Shown: positions 1 through 8,584, counted from the first letter of the stretch. The stretch: DNA of 64,000 bases from Pseudarthrobacter sp. IC2-21 (GCF_034048115.1 NZ_CP139145.1:992001-1056000), one strand, 5' to 3'. Notes: a model not told the origin generated them from the sequence alone. Translations and numbers: made by a program.

Positions 1-29
1 TTGCACCCAGCCAACCTTTGTTCTATAAC
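1..29 (+). promoter_or_regulatory. Predicted promoter of the GntR/DUF1648 operon
   Basis: TTGCAC (1-6) and TATAAC (24-29) are separated by exactly 17 bp. The -10 hexamer matches the consensus at 5 of 6 positions, but the -35 is weak. The heptamer CTATAAC occurs twice (23-29 and 32-38), so the repeat may also serve the GntR protein as an autoregulatory site. The window edge cuts off anything further upstream. Confidence 0.4.
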
Positions 30-56
30 TGCTATAACAGAGGTGAGGGAGAGGCC

Positions 57-449
57 ATGATCCTCAGCATTGACCTGGCCAGTGAGGTGCCGATCTACCA
101 GCAGCTCCGGGACCAGATTGTCGAGGCGATCGCCGAGGGCGTGCTGACAGCGGGCAGTTCCTTGCCGGCCACGAGGACCCTCGCAGCCGACTTCGGGATC
201 AACTTTCACACCGTGAACAAGGCCTATGACCTTCTGCGGCAGCAGGGTTTGATCCGGCTCAACCGCAAATCAGGTGCGGTGGTGACCGCCGCGGTCACGG
301 ATCCGATGGTCCCCTCCGACTGGGCTGCGAAGGTCCGGACTCTGCTGGCCGAGGCTGTTGCCAGGGGAATCCCGCCCGACGAGGTCCTGAGGACCTGCAG
401 TTCCATGCTCGATTCCTTTGGTGCCAAGCAACGGGAGGATACGCCATGA
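57..449 (+). CDS. GntR-family transcriptional regulator, YtrA type
   Basis: Small DNA-binding repressor of 130 residues. The N-terminal winged helix (about residues 5-75) shows the GntR pattern, with PIYQQLRDQIVEAI followed by LPATRTLA and a recognition helix containing HTVNKAYDLL. The C-terminal part is only about 45 residues, too short for a FadR or UTRA effector domain, which is the YtrA-subfamily layout. The ATG at 57 was chosen because a purine-rich GAGGTGAGGGAGAGG precedes it; an in-frame ATG at 18 lies inside the promoter. Its stop overlaps the start of the DUF1648 membrane protein by ATGA. YtrA regulators next to DUF1648 or ABC genes are a common arrangement, and autoregulation is likely. 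Confidence 0.88.
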   Translation: MILSIDLASEVPIYQQLRDQIVEAIAEGVLTAGSSLPATRTLAADFGINFHTVNKAYDLLRQQGLIRLNRKSGAVVTAAVTDPMVPSDWAAKVRTLLAEAVARGIPPDEVLRTCSSMLDSFGAKQREDTP

Positions 450-1528
450 TCGCTGCCGCAGTTCTGAGCTTTGTGCTGTTGGGGCTGGTGCTCCTGCTAG
501 GTCTGGTCCTGCCCTCCGTCACCAGTCCAACGGTGCCCTTCGGGGTGCGGGTGCCGGCCCAGCGTGCCGAGGACCCGGCCGTGGTCCGGCAGGTCCGCAT
601 CTACAGGTGGAGAGTGCTCGTTTGCGGGCTCGTGGCCGCCTCGGGGGGTGTGGGCTTGTTTGTGGCGACCGGTGCAACGTTGCTGCTGCCGCTGTCGGTG
701 CTGGTTCTGGTTGGTCTCTGGTACGGCTGCTTCTACCTGGCCCATCAGGAGATCCGGGCCGCGAAGGCCGCCGGTGCCTGGTTCGAGGGCCTGCACCAGG
801 GCATTTCGGTGGACACCGGCCTGCGGACCGATCCGCCGCGGTTTCCTTGGCTCTGGCTGGCACCAGCGGTCATCATCACCGCGGCCACGGCCGTGACCGG
901 GGTGCTCCTGTACCCGTCCATGCCGCACGTCCTCGCCGTGCACTATGGCACGAAAGGCCTGCCGGACAGGGAGGTCGCCAAGTCCATCGGTGCGGCCTTC
1001 TCACTGGTGTTCGTGCAAGTTGGCCTGACGGCGCTCCTGGCGGGGATGGCGGCGGCAATTATCCGCAGCAGGCCCGACCTGGATCCGGCCCACCCGGCGG
1101 GCTCTGCGCGGTGGTCCAGGCACTACATCTCCGTGGGCGCCAAGGCCCTGCTCGGGTTGGTGGCCATGATCGATCTGGGCATGCTCGGATCCTCACTGCT
1201 GATGTGGACGGGAACCGTCACGCGGTGGGCGCCACTGGTGGTCGCGCTCCCGGTCCTGGCCGCCGTCGTAATTACTGTGGTGGTCCTGGCCAGGAACAAC
1301 CGGGAGCGGGGAGCTAACGGGGAGGACACCGGCCTGACGCACCGTGACGATGACAAATATTGGCGCGGCGGCCTGTTCTACATCAACCGTGAGGACCATG
1401 CACTGGTTGTCCCGCGCCGGTTCGGTCTGGGGTGGACCCTGAACTGGGGCAACCCCGGGGCGGCCATGCTGATCGCCGGCGTGGTAGCGCTGATCGCCCT
1501 GGTGGTCATTTTCCGCTTGGGCGGGTGA
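446..1528 (+). CDS. DUF1648 domain integral membrane protein
   Basis: Membrane protein of 360 residues, translationally coupled to the GntR gene by a 4-bp overlap. Several hydrophobic helices are evident: residues 3-25, 55-95, about 135-155, 185-210, 230-280 and a final one at 335-358. The loop after the fourth helix carries VHYGTKGLPDREVAKS, which matches the DUF1648 signature (His, then G-x-P-D). Such proteins are found with YtrA-type regulators and are sometimes linked to cell-envelope stress, but the biochemical role is unknown. A DUF5808-like segment may lie near residues 305-335 (YWRGGLFYINREDHALVVP); this second assignment is less certain. Confidence 0.8.
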   Translation: MIAAAVLSFVLLGLVLLLGLVLPSVTSPTVPFGVRVPAQRAEDPAVVRQVRIYRWRVLVCGLVAASGGVGLFVATGATLLLPLSVLVLVGLWYGCFYLAHQEIRAAKAAGAWFEGLHQGISVDTGLRTDPPRFPWLWLAPAVIITAATAVTGVLLYPSMPHVLAVHYGTKGLPDREVAKSIGAAFSLVFVQVGLTALLAGMAAAIIRSRPDLDPAHPAGSARWSRHYISVGAKALLGLVAMIDLGMLGSSLLMWTGTVTRWAPLVVALPVLAAVVITVVVLARNNRERGANGEDTGLTHRDDDKYWRGGLFYINREDHALVVPRRFGLGWTLNWGNPGAAMLIAGVVALIALVVIFRLGG

Positions 1529-1588
1529 GGTGTCAGAGTGCCCGCGCGGCCCCCGTGGCTGCGGCGCCCTGGATGGGATGATCGACCT

Positions 1589-2260
1589 ATGAATGCATCT
1601 GACGCAGCCGGTCCGGATCAAGGATTCAACTCGCTGGTCCATCGTTCGCGCCTCCGTTTCCTGGTCATGGTGATTGTGGGCATAGGCACGGCTCTGGCAG
1701 TGGGAGCGCTGAAGTCCTGGGCGTACGCGCCGGCGATGGGCTGGGCGGCGGCGTCGCTGACTTATCTCATTTGGGTCTGGGCCGTCGTCGGGCCGCTGGA
1801 GGCGGAGGCCACGGCTGCCCACGCGCGGCGCGAAGATCCGGGCCGCGGCGTCTCCGATGCGCTGGTCCTGATCGCCACCGTGGCCAGCTTCGCCGGGGTG
1901 GCCCTGATTCTGCTGGACGCTTCCAACGCCCAGGGCGGCACGAAGGCAGCCATCATCTCGATGGCCCTGGGGAGTGTGGCGCTGTCCTGGTTCCTGGTCC
2001 ACACGCTTTTTGCTCTTCGCTATGCCTCCATTTATTACCAGCACGGGGCAGGTGTGGACTTCAACGAAGGCAAACCCCCGCGCTATCTGGACTTCGCGTA
2101 CCTGGCCTTCACGGTCGGCATGACCTTCCAGGTGTCGGACACCGATCTGAAGACGGAGGCGATTCGCACCACCGTGCTGCGCCAGGCGCTGCTGTCCTAC
2201 CTGTTGGGGACCATTGTCCTGGCCACCACCATCAACCTTGTCGCCGGTTTGATCAACTAA
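1589..2260 (+). CDS. DUF1345 membrane protein
   Basis: Hydrophobic protein of 223 residues with about five predicted transmembrane helices. Near residues 150-185 it carries the YYQHGAGVDF and YLDFAYLAFTVGMTFQVSDT segments that define DUF1345. Its length matches the family. Function is unknown. The ATG at 1589 is preferred over an in-frame alternative start 51 bp upstream because family members begin shortly before the first helix; no strong ribosome-binding site is visible. It stands alone, 60 bp after the DUF1648 gene on the same strand. Confidence 0.8.
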   Translation: MNASDAAGPDQGFNSLVHRSRLRFLVMVIVGIGTALAVGALKSWAYAPAMGWAAASLTYLIWVWAVVGPLEAEATAAHARREDPGRGVSDALVLIATVASFAGVALILLDASNAQGGTKAAIISMALGSVALSWFLVHTLFALRYASIYYQHGAGVDFNEGKPPRYLDFAYLAFTVGMTFQVSDTDLKTEAIRTTVLRQALLSYLLGTIVLATTINLVAGLIN

Positions 2261-2360
2261 CATGAGCCTTTGTGGCGATGATCCCCGGGAGTGCGAGTTA
2301 AGATAGCCAGACACGGATTGCCTTCTTTTGTTCCTGGCCGCCGGGATGTTGGAGGAGTGG

Positions 2361-3119
2361 ATGAACGGGTCGTCACCGCGGATCCTTGCTGTCGCGAAGG
2401 CATCCGCTGCCGCGATGCTCCTTCTTGCCACTGCTGCGTGCACTCCGGCCGGCACCGAGGCGCAGCCAACGCCCGCTCAGCCCCCTTCGAGCCGACCGGC
2501 CGCGACCAGGCAGGCGCCCGTAGCAGACAGCAAGAGCGGTCCCACGGTCAGGGTGGTGGTGATCGGAGATTCGCTGAGCACCGGGCTGGGAACCTCACCG
2601 AAGCTGGCGTGGCCAAAGCTCCTACAATCAGCGCACCTTTCCAACAAGCGCCCGGTGCAGGTAACAAATGCTGCCGAGAACGGCAGCGGTTACCTGGCTC
2701 CCGGCGAGGACGGGGACACCTTCACCATGGAAGTGGAGTCAGCCGTCAGCCCGGACGCTGACGTCGTCGTTTTTTTCGGGTCCGACAATGACACAGGGGC
2801 GGACCCGGGGGAACTGCGGGATGCTGCAGCCTCAACATTTGCGGCCGCCTCGTCGCTGGCCCCCAACGCCGTTCTCGTGGCGGTCGGGCCACTTTCGGGC
2901 AGCGAGGAACCGGACCCGGTGTTGGCCGACGTCCGCGACACCCAGGCCGCGGTTGCCCAGGACATGGGCGTGAAGTTCATCGATCCCATCGCCGAGCAGT
3001 GGCTCAGCGGCCGCGCCGACGTCCTCCTGGGCCCGGACGGTGAGCACCCGAGCGCCCAAGGGCAGAAGTTCCTGCGGGACAAAATGAAGCGCATCCTGTC
3101 CGCCGCGGTGCAGGGCTGA
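2361..3119 (+). CDS. SGNH/GDSL-type esterase, lipoprotein
   Basis: Predicted secreted lipid-anchored hydrolase of 252 residues. A signal peptide ends in the lipobox LATAAC, so Cys is expected to be lipidated near residue 26. A Pro/Ala-rich linker follows. The SGNH fold shows the block I serine in VVIGDSLSTGLGT, the block III-like GSDND, and a C-terminal DGEHPSAQG supplying the Asp/His of the triad. The start at 2361 is set by GGAGGAG immediately upstream. The substrate could be a lipid, acetylated polysaccharide or cell-wall acyl group and cannot be told from sequence. Confidence 0.85.
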   Translation: MNGSSPRILAVAKASAAAMLLLATAACTPAGTEAQPTPAQPPSSRPAATRQAPVADSKSGPTVRVVVIGDSLSTGLGTSPKLAWPKLLQSAHLSNKRPVQVTNAAENGSGYLAPGEDGDTFTMEVESAVSPDADVVVFFGSDNDTGADPGELRDAAASTFAAASSLAPNAVLVAVGPLSGSEEPDPVLADVRDTQAAVAQDMGVKFIDPIAEQWLSGRADVLLGPDGEHPSAQGQKFLRDKMKRILSAAVQG

Positions 3120-3178
3120 ACCGCCCGCACCGTGCGGCGCCTGCCCATCCAAATGCTGATGCGTCACCCGCTTCCCGG

Positions 3179-3622
3179 TTACGCTCCGGGGTTACCGGGG
3201 CGTGGCGCCGGAAGGCCCGCGAGGCGTTCGACGACGGCCAGGCCCGCAGGGGTGCCCGGCCAATGCCGCCGCAAGGCGTCCGGGCCCGCGGAGCGGATCA
3301 CGGAGCGGAGAACCAGTGCCATGATGATCACGTCATCGGCGTAGCCGATCAGCGGCAGGAAGTCGGGCACCAGGTCGATCGGGAACGCCAGGTAGCCCAG
3401 CAGGAGGAACAGCTTGATACGTACCCCGCGCGCTACGGACTTGTCGGCCGCCAGCCGCCTGAGCACGCGCAGCACGTCCGGCAGCAGCCGCAAGGCGTCC
3501 CTCATCCCCACAGTTTCCGGGTGACGCCGGGCGTACGCCCACAGGGCCAGGAGCAGGATGGCGTAGACCGCAACCAGCCCGGCCAGGACACCTGCGGCAA
3601 TTTCCCACCACTGCGAACTCAC
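3179..3622 (-). CDS. DUF1232 (YkvA family) membrane protein
   Basis: 147 residues with an N-terminal membrane helix (about 8-30) and a second hydrophobic stretch. The central motif YLAFPIDLVPDFLPLIGYAD is the hallmark of the YkvA/DUF1232 family, whose function is unknown. The GTG start overlaps the stop codon of the SDR gene (GTGA), so it is the last gene of a coupled GNAT-SDR-YkvA unit. The tail after residue 115 is Pro/Ala/Gly-rich and probably disordered. Confidence 0.85.
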   Translation of the reverse strand: MSSQWWEIAAGVLAGLVAVYAILLLALWAYARRHPETVGMRDALRLLPDVLRVLRRLAADKSVARGVRIKLFLLLGYLAFPIDLVPDFLPLIGYADDVIIMALVLRSVIRSAGPDALRRHWPGTPAGLAVVERLAGLPAPRPGNPGA

Positions 3623-4407
3623 GTCAGCCGCTCTCCCGTCAACCGCGCCAGATAATCCAGGAGCTCGTCCTGCAGGTGCGGGTCGAGGACGGCGGCGTTC
3701 GGTTCCTGCCGGTGCTGATGGTGCCAGTAGCCGCCGCTGGTGAGGGCCCCGGGGTCATTGCTGGCGGCGAGCCATTCCTGGGTGAGGTGCCCGAGCCGAA
3801 GATCGTCGGGCGCGCCGGGGCCGCCCATCTTCGTGGGCACCCAGCCGGGATCCACAGCGTTGCTCAGGACATCAGGCCACAGCCGGGCGACGGCAGCGGC
3901 GAGCGCGGTGACATAGAGCTTGCTGTCCGAGTAGGACACCCGTGAGGGAGCCCCGGACCCGTCTCCGCCCCGGGACCCGCCTCCGCCCCGGGACCCGTCC
4001 CCGCCCCCGGGGCCGTCCGGGCCGGCGAGGCGGAAGCGGCCCCCGCGGTGCATGCCGCTGCTCAGGTAAATCAGGCGGTGCGGCCGATGAATAAGGGCCG
4101 TCAATAGGTACGGGGCCACCACGTTGACCTGGAAAATGTGGGGTCCGCCCAGAACGCCGGCATTGTGGATGACGGCGTCCACGGGCCCGCTTCGGTTCAC
4201 CTGGGCCGCAAGGTCGCGGGTTTGCGCCGTGTCCGACAGATCGCCCACCACGCCCAGCGCGCCGCGGTCGATCAGCTCCTGCACCGCGCCGAGCCGACCG
4301 GTGGTGCGCGCGTGCACGATGACTTCGTGCCCGTCGTCGAGGAGCGACTGCGCCGAAGCGAGCCCCAGGCCGTCGGTGGAGCCGGTGATGAAAATGCGGG
4401 CCATCAT
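3619..4407 (-). CDS. Short-chain dehydrogenase/reductase (SDR)
   Basis: NAD(P)-dependent oxidoreductase of about 262 residues. The Rossmann glycine motif is in GSTDGLGLA near the N-terminus, HNAGVLGG corresponds to the NNAG motif, and YSDSK is the catalytic YxxxK. Between the GMHRGG segment and the catalytic Tyr lies a Gly/Ser/Asp-rich insertion of roughly 25 residues encoded by tandem 18-bp units, unusual for a compact SDR. GGAGG precedes two consecutive ATGs (4407 and 4404); the first overlaps the stop of the GNAT gene by ATGA. The substrate is unknown; the family is close to WW-domain-oxidoreductase/retinol-dehydrogenase-like SDRs. Confidence 0.85.
   Translation of the reverse strand: MMARIFITGSTDGLGLASAQSLLDDGHEVIVHARTTGRLGAVQELIDRGALGVVGDLSDTAQTRDLAAQVNRSGPVDAVIHNAGVLGGPHIFQVNVVAPYLLTALIHRPHRLIYLSSGMHRGGRFRLAGPDGPGGGDGSRGGGGSRGGDGSGAPSRVSYSDSKLYVTALAAAVARLWPDVLSNAVDPGWVPTKMGGPGAPDDLRLGHLTQEWLAASNDPGALTSGGYWHHQHRQEPNAAVLDPHLQDELLDYLARLTGERLT
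3955..4009 (+). repeat. Tandem 18-bp repeat inside the SDR gene
   Basis: Three consecutive units of the form GGACCCGYCYCCGCCCCG occupy 3955-3972, 3973-3990 and 3991-4009, the last one base longer. On the coding (minus) strand they encode the Gly/Arg/Ser/Asp-rich insertion just before the SDR catalytic Tyr. Extreme GC content makes replication slippage, and therefore length variation between strains, likely. Confidence 0.75.
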
Positions 4408-4967
4408 TCCTCCGTTCTGTGCCGTGCGGCCTGCGTGGCCTGGGTCAGTGTGCCGCATTCAAGCCAGTAGCGGCGTTTGCCGTTCCGGGTGTCCTCGTAG
4501 ACGCCGCCGTTCCTTTCGATCGTCGCCCGGGAACCGGCGTTTGTTTCGTCGCAGGTGAGAAGTGCCCTGGTGATGCCCAGTTTCCGGGCGATGGGCAGGG
4601 CGGCGGCCAGCGCTTCGGCGGCGTGGCCACGCCGCCTGGCGGAGGGCCTGATGCTGTAGCCGATGTGGCCGCCTTCGTTGAGGAGGAAGTCGTTCAGCTC
4701 GTGCCGGATGGCCAGCGACCCCAAGAATGTCCTGCCGTCCACGACCCACAGGAACGTGCAGGGCACGTGTTCCGGCTTCCGGGGCGCTTCCGGGAGGGCA
4801 GCGTTGCGGAGCGAGTCGACAAATCCCCGGAACGATTCGGCCTCCGCAAGATCCGCCAAAGCCCAGTCCTCGGCACCGCCGCCATCGCGGCGGGCACCGT
4901 CAAATTCTGCGGCCGCCTCCAGCCAGGAGGAGTGGTAGCTGGCATCGGGAGCGATGAGGAGAGGCAT
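4404..4967 (-). CDS. GNAT-family N-acetyltransferase
   Basis: 187 residues with a GNAT fold. Visible elements are VDGRTFLGSLAIRHEL (strands beta2/3), GYSIRPSARRRGHAAEAL (acetyl-CoA pyrophosphate loop, R-R-x-G-x-A) and the C-terminal LTCDETNAGSRATIERNGG, typical of acceptors related to RimJ/YycN. The first gene of the GNAT-SDR-YkvA operon; its stop overlaps the SDR start. GTG (4970) and ATG (4967) are adjacent; ATG is preferred. The acceptor substrate is unknown. Confidence 0.82.
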   Translation of the reverse strand: MPLLIAPDASYHSSWLEAAAEFDGARRDGGGAEDWALADLAEAESFRGFVDSLRNAALPEAPRKPEHVPCTFLWVVDGRTFLGSLAIRHELNDFLLNEGGHIGYSIRPSARRRGHAAEALAAALPIARKLGITRALLTCDETNAGSRATIERNGGVYEDTRNGKRRYWLECGTLTQATQAARHRTEE

Positions 4968-5003
4968 CACAAGATCGTAGTCCAGGGGCGGCGCCGCGCA
5001 GAG

Positions 5004-5033
5004 GACGACGACGGCAGTGTCGCCGTCGTCGTC
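5004..5033. terminator. Perfect 12-bp hairpin downstream of the RibD-like gene
   Basis: GACGACGACGGC (5004-5015) and GCCGTCGTCGTC (5022-5033) form a perfect stem around a 6-base loop. It lies just past the stop codon of the leftward RibD-like reductase gene and before the GNAT start. There is no T-run, as is common for actinobacterial stem-loop terminators. Confidence 0.55.
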
Positions 5034-5052
5034 GGCACTCCTCCGAGCGTTC

Positions 5053-5649
5053 TCAGTGCATCACCCGGTAGTGCACGTGCGTCACGAGACGGGTGCCGCG
5101 CACTTCGGTCGGCTCCAGCGTCAGGTTCCCGACGCCGTCGAGCGGCCGTTCGCCCGCGCCCAAGAGGATGGGTGCGATGTGGAGGCGCAGCTCATCGATC
5201 AGCCCCGCCGACAGGAACTGCTGTACGGTCTGCGCTCCGCCGGCGATGGCCACGTCCTTGCCGCCGGCCGCCTCGCGCGCACGGTCCAGCGCAGTTTCGA
5301 TCCCCTCGGTCACAAAGTTGAACGTGGTGCCGCCCTGCATTTCCAGGGGCTCGCGCTGGTGATGGGTGAGGACGAATACGGGAGCGTGATACGGCGGCTC
5401 CTCGCCCCACCATCCCTGCCAGTCCGCCTCCCACGGTCCGGGGCCGGGCCCGGCGTACATGTTCCGTCCCATGATGAAGGCGCCGGCTGCGAGGATGCCT
5501 TCGAGCTCGGCTGCGTGGGCCTCCGGTTCTTCGAACATCCACCGGTGCAGGCGCTCTCCGCCTTCACCCAGGGGGTTGGTCATGGTTTGGTGCGGACCGG
5601 CGAGGTAGCCGTCGAGGGAGATGGTCAGATCGCACGTGACTCGGCTCAT
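5053..5649 (-). CDS. Dihydrofolate-reductase family (RibD C-terminal) protein
   Basis: 198 residues of the RibD_C/DHFR-like reductase fold. It begins SRVTCDLTISLDGYLAG, the typical first strand, continues with a GRNMY segment and an FVLTHHQREPLEMQGGTTF strand, and has the NADPH-binding DVAIAGGAQTVQQFLSAGLI motif toward the C-terminus. Stand-alone members are usually annotated as putative riboflavin-biosynthesis or pteridine reductases, but their substrates are unknown. The start at 5649 was chosen because homologs begin at this MSRV-like position. The preceding bases contain AGGATGGGG at a slightly long distance. Confidence 0.83.
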   Translation of the reverse strand: MSRVTCDLTISLDGYLAGPHQTMTNPLGEGGERLHRWMFEEPEAHAAELEGILAAGAFIMGRNMYAGPGPGPWEADWQGWWGEEPPYHAPVFVLTHHQREPLEMQGGTTFNFVTEGIETALDRAREAAGGKDVAIAGGAQTVQQFLSAGLIDELRLHIAPILLGAGERPLDGVGNLTLEPTEVRGTRLVTHVHYRVMH

Positions 5650-5722
5650 GCGCCCCATCCTGCCACGGCACCGGTGTGGAGGGGAGGACATAGACTCGGA
5701 CGCATGTCAGTCCTTGGGGGCA

Positions 5723-5971
5723 ATGCCGGTTGGCGAAGGAGCGTCCCGTGCCAGCCGGCTAACAGTCTTCCTCGGGGATGCCGTGTCATGGGAATCGCGG
5801 CGGCTGCGGTTCACCTATTGTCGATGGGTGGGTACGAAACAGACGACTGAGCTGGAGGGGCAGACCTCCATCAACGAGCTGCTTGAGGAGCCGATCGGCG
5901 CCACCCATATCCAGCTGGTCCTGCCAATCCACGTCCAGCTTCCGTCAGGGGAATTCCGCCGCGTCTCGTGA
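5723..5971 (+). CDS. Possible small hypothetical protein
   Basis: An 82-residue open frame with TTGGGGG shortly before its ATG. The C-terminal half reads like protein (TSINELLEEPIGATHIQLVLPIHVQLPSG), while the N-terminal half is unremarkable. I recognise no family. It fills the gap between the divergent RibD-like gene and the convergent methyltransferase, but an alternative frame from 5704 also stays open for 48 codons, so coding status is uncertain. It could equally be a remnant of a longer gene. Confidence 0.3.
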   Translation: MPVGEGASRASRLTVFLGDAVSWESRRLRFTYCRWVGTKQTTELEGQTSINELLEEPIGATHIQLVLPIHVQLPSGEFRRVS

Positions 5972-6032
5972 CGCCGTGCTCCGCGGACGGAGACGTACGA
6001 CGGCGGCGCCCGGGCGGGTGCCCGCGCTCGGC

Positions 6033-6926
6033 TCAGCGGACGGCCGTGACGAAGCCGCCACGGGACTGGCCGGATGGCGCCTGGGGCGGTGGGGATTGAG
6101 TGGGTACGGCAAGGGACAGCGTGCGGTTGTAAGTGGCGCACAGCTCCTGGACCGTGTGGCCGGTGCACCGCCAGCCGGCCGCCGTGAGCAGTTCCAGCGG
6201 ATCGGGCGGGTCGGCCCGCGCCAGCAGTTCAGTCATGGACAGGCCGGTCTGCAGGCTGAACTCCCGCAGCTTGGCTTCTACATCGTCGGTCTTAGGCAGC
6301 GGCACGGCCCGCTCGATCACGGCCCGGGAGCCCGGTGCGGACAACGCTGCAACTTCCTTCAGCACCGACAGTTGAGCGGCGGCGTCGAGGTAGGGAAGCA
6401 GGCCCTCCAGGACCCAGGTGGTGGGCTGCAAGGGGTCAAAACCGGCCGCAACAAGCGGCTCGCGCCAGGGGAGGGCGAGGTCGGTGGCCACGGTGACCAG
6501 CTCGGGCGCCGGCCGGACGGCAAGCCGGCCCAGTACGCCGGCTTTGAACTCCAGGACGTTGGCGTGATCAATCTCAAAGACCCGTGAGCCGGCCGGCCAG
6601 AGCAACCTGTAGGCGCGGGTATCCAGCCCGGCGCCCAGCAGCACTGTCTGCCGGCTCGGTGATGCGGCCTGCAGGAAATCGTCGATGAACCGTGTCCTGA
6701 CGGCGATGTAGATGGAGGCGAGCAGGAGCGGCTGCTGCGGCGGGGAAGCGGCTTCGGGATGGGCCGGCCAGGAGGTGGGAAAGTCCACATGGGAGCGGGC
6801 GGCGTCCACCAGCGCCAGCGCAAACGGGTCCGCCACGAGCCCGCCGGGCCGGGAGGTTTCCACCGCCCTGCCTGCGGCTACGGCAAGGGCCGTTAGCGGC
6901 AGCCCCTGGTCCTCAAGGTCACTCAC
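6033..6926 (-). CDS. SAM-dependent methyltransferase, LCM/TIGR00027-like
   Basis: 297 residues. The SAM site TVLLGAGLDTRAYRL near residue 85 and FEIDHANVLEFK (acidic residue binding the ribose) are typical of the leucine-carboxyl-methyltransferase-like family common in actinobacteria. The N-terminal TALAVAAGRAVETSRPGGLV and ADPFA segments also fit. GTG start with GGGAGGAA seven bases upstream. Physiological substrates of bacterial members are mostly unknown; some act on secondary metabolites. It follows the MFS exporter gene on the same strand by 42 bp, so the pair may be co-transcribed. Confidence 0.85.
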   Translation of the reverse strand: MSDLEDQGLPLTALAVAAGRAVETSRPGGLVADPFALALVDAARSHVDFPTSWPAHPEAASPPQQPLLLASIYIAVRTRFIDDFLQAASPSRQTVLLGAGLDTRAYRLLWPAGSRVFEIDHANVLEFKAGVLGRLAVRPAPELVTVATDLALPWREPLVAAGFDPLQPTTWVLEGLLPYLDAAAQLSVLKEVAALSAPGSRAVIERAVPLPKTDDVEAKLREFSLQTGLSMTELLARADPPDPLELLTAAGWRCTGHTVQELCATYNRTLSLAVPTQSPPPQAPSGQSRGGFVTAVR

Positions 6927-6968
6927 ACGTGGTTCCTCCCGCCGTCGTACTTCTTCTCACTGCGGAGC

Positions 6969-8204
6969 CTACTGCGCCGCCCGGCGGCGGCGAGCTAAGG
7001 CGAGTGCAGCGGCGGGAATCAGGGTCAACGCGGCAATGATGGTGCCCACCAGCCCCGGGCCCCTGGTCCCGAGCGGGGACACCAAGGCAGCGCCGGCAAA
7101 GGCGGTCCCCACGGCGGTGCCGGCGTTGAACGCGGAGACGCTGAGGGCTGAACCGAGGGTGGCGGCCTTCCCGGCGAAGCGCACCGCGAGGTGGATCAGC
7201 ACGCTGTTGGCGCTGAGACCGAACAGGCCCAGCAGGACCACCAGGGCGCTGGTCAACCAGGGCGAACCGGACACCAGGCTGATGGCGAGCAGGAGGACGG
7301 TGGTCACGGCGGGGGTGACGATGGTGATCGGGCCCGGGTGGGCATCGCCGAAACGGCCAGCGAGGAGGGTGCCGATGACCGAACCGATGCCGAACCCGGT
7401 GAGCACCAGCGGGACATGGGCAACTGTCACTCCGGCCTGGTCGATGAGGATCGGGGCGATGTAGGAGTAGGCGGCGAGTACGCCGCCGCACGTCGTGGCA
7501 CATGCGGCCAGCGCCAGCCACAGCCGGCCCGAGCGCAGGCCGGTCAGTTCAGCACGGAGGGACGTTGGGTGCGCGCCGGGGGAGTCGTGCGGAATAAGGC
7601 GGGCGACGAGTACAGTGGCCAGCGAGGCGGCCGCCGCCAGCGCCCAGAAGGTTCCGCGCCAGCCGACCACCTGCGCGACGAAGGCCCCCAGAGGCACGCC
7701 GAGGACGGTGGCCAAGGCCCCGCCGGCACCCACCACAGCTACCGCCCGGGCGCCGGAGGACGGCCCCGCCGCGCGGGTGGCCACCACAGCTGAGACTGCC
7801 CAGAACGCGCCGGTGGCAAGCGCGCTGACAAACCTTGCCGCCAGCAGCAGCGTGAAGTCCTGGCCCAGCGCCACCACAACATGGCCGGCAACGAAGACGA
7901 TGAGCGCCAGGACCAGCGTCAGCTGCTTGGACAGGCGAATTGTCAGCATCGCCATCAGCGGCGCGCCCACCACCATGCCGATCGCGAAGACGGTGATCAG
8001 AGATCCGGCCTGCGCGACGCTCACCTGCATGTCACTTGCGATCAGCGGCAGGATACCGGCCACCACGAACTCGCTGGTGAGCATCAGGAGGGTGCCCAGC
8101 GCCAGAACGTAGACGGCCAGCGGGAGCCGGGGCCGCCGTCGGACCTTAACGTGCTTGGTACCGGCGGCCGTAACGCCGTCCTCGGTTGTTGTCTGCCCGC
8201 GCAT
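6969..8204 (-). CDS. MFS transporter, DHA1 (AraJ/Cmx-like) family
   Basis: 411 residues with about 12 transmembrane helices. LTSEFVVAGILPLIASDMQV in the first helix is characteristic of AraJ/Cmx-type drug:H+ antiporters, RLSKQL marks the loop between helices 2 and 3, and GVPLGAFVAQVVGWRGTFW is motif C in helix 5. The likely role is proton-driven export of a small hydrophobic compound or sugar. The start is preceded by GAGGAG with 5-bp spacing. The leader contains an imperfect inverted repeat (8216-8246) that could bind a regulator. Confidence 0.87.
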   Translation of the reverse strand: MRGQTTTEDGVTAAGTKHVKVRRRPRLPLAVYVLALGTLLMLTSEFVVAGILPLIASDMQVSVAQAGSLITVFAIGMVVGAPLMAMLTIRLSKQLTLVLALIVFVAGHVVVALGQDFTLLLAARFVSALATGAFWAVSAVVATRAAGPSSGARAVAVVGAGGALATVLGVPLGAFVAQVVGWRGTFWALAAAASLATVLVARLIPHDSPGAHPTSLRAELTGLRSGRLWLALAACATTCGGVLAAYSYIAPILIDQAGVTVAHVPLVLTGFGIGSVIGTLLAGRFGDAHPGPITIVTPAVTTVLLLAISLVSGSPWLTSALVVLLGLFGLSANSVLIHLAVRFAGKAATLGSALSVSAFNAGTAVGTAFAGAALVSPLGTRGPGLVGTIIAALTLIPAAALALARRRRAAQ

Positions 8205-8215
8205 GCGAACTCCTC

Positions 8216-8246
8216 ATTGGTGCAGGGGAAAATGGCCTGCATCCAT
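8216..8246. promoter_or_regulatory. Imperfect inverted repeat in the MFS leader
   Basis: ATTGGTGCAGG (8216-8226) is followed after 9 bases by CCTGCATCCAT (8236-8246); 9 of 11 positions pair. It overlaps the region between the ribosome-binding site and the probable promoter of the leftward MFS gene. It could be an operator or a leader RNA hairpin. Confidence 0.3.
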
Positions 8247-8584
8247 TGCACCCGTTCGCTTGTCGGCGAGGAAGGTTGCGCTTATAGGGGTATAGCCAGG
8301 GCCCCACAGTTGACGCTGAACGCGTAGCCGAACCGGGGCACTTTGACACGGATACGCCGGGCAGTGAGCCGGTTCCAGGCCGGGTCGCCGTCAGTGTGCC
8401 CCACGACGGCGCCGGGCGCCCCGGCGCACCGCCCCGGCACTTTGCGGAAGCCGTTGTCACTGCCCGGCGGCGGGCCTAGGCTATGGCCACGGCCCCACGC
8501 GGGGGACCGGCCAGGACCCTCCCTCACGGGGGCCAGGCACACGCTGGGATGCCGCGTCCTGGACACCACGGGACAGGAAAAACC
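8247..8584. other. Intergenic region between MFS and GYD genes
   Basis: About 340 bp separates the divergent MFS and GYD genes. TATA-like hexamers (TATACC, TATAAG on the minus strand near 8282-8297) may belong to the MFS promoter, but no matching -35 was clear. The right half is very GC-rich and I see no gene or recognisable RNA in it. Confidence 0.4.
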
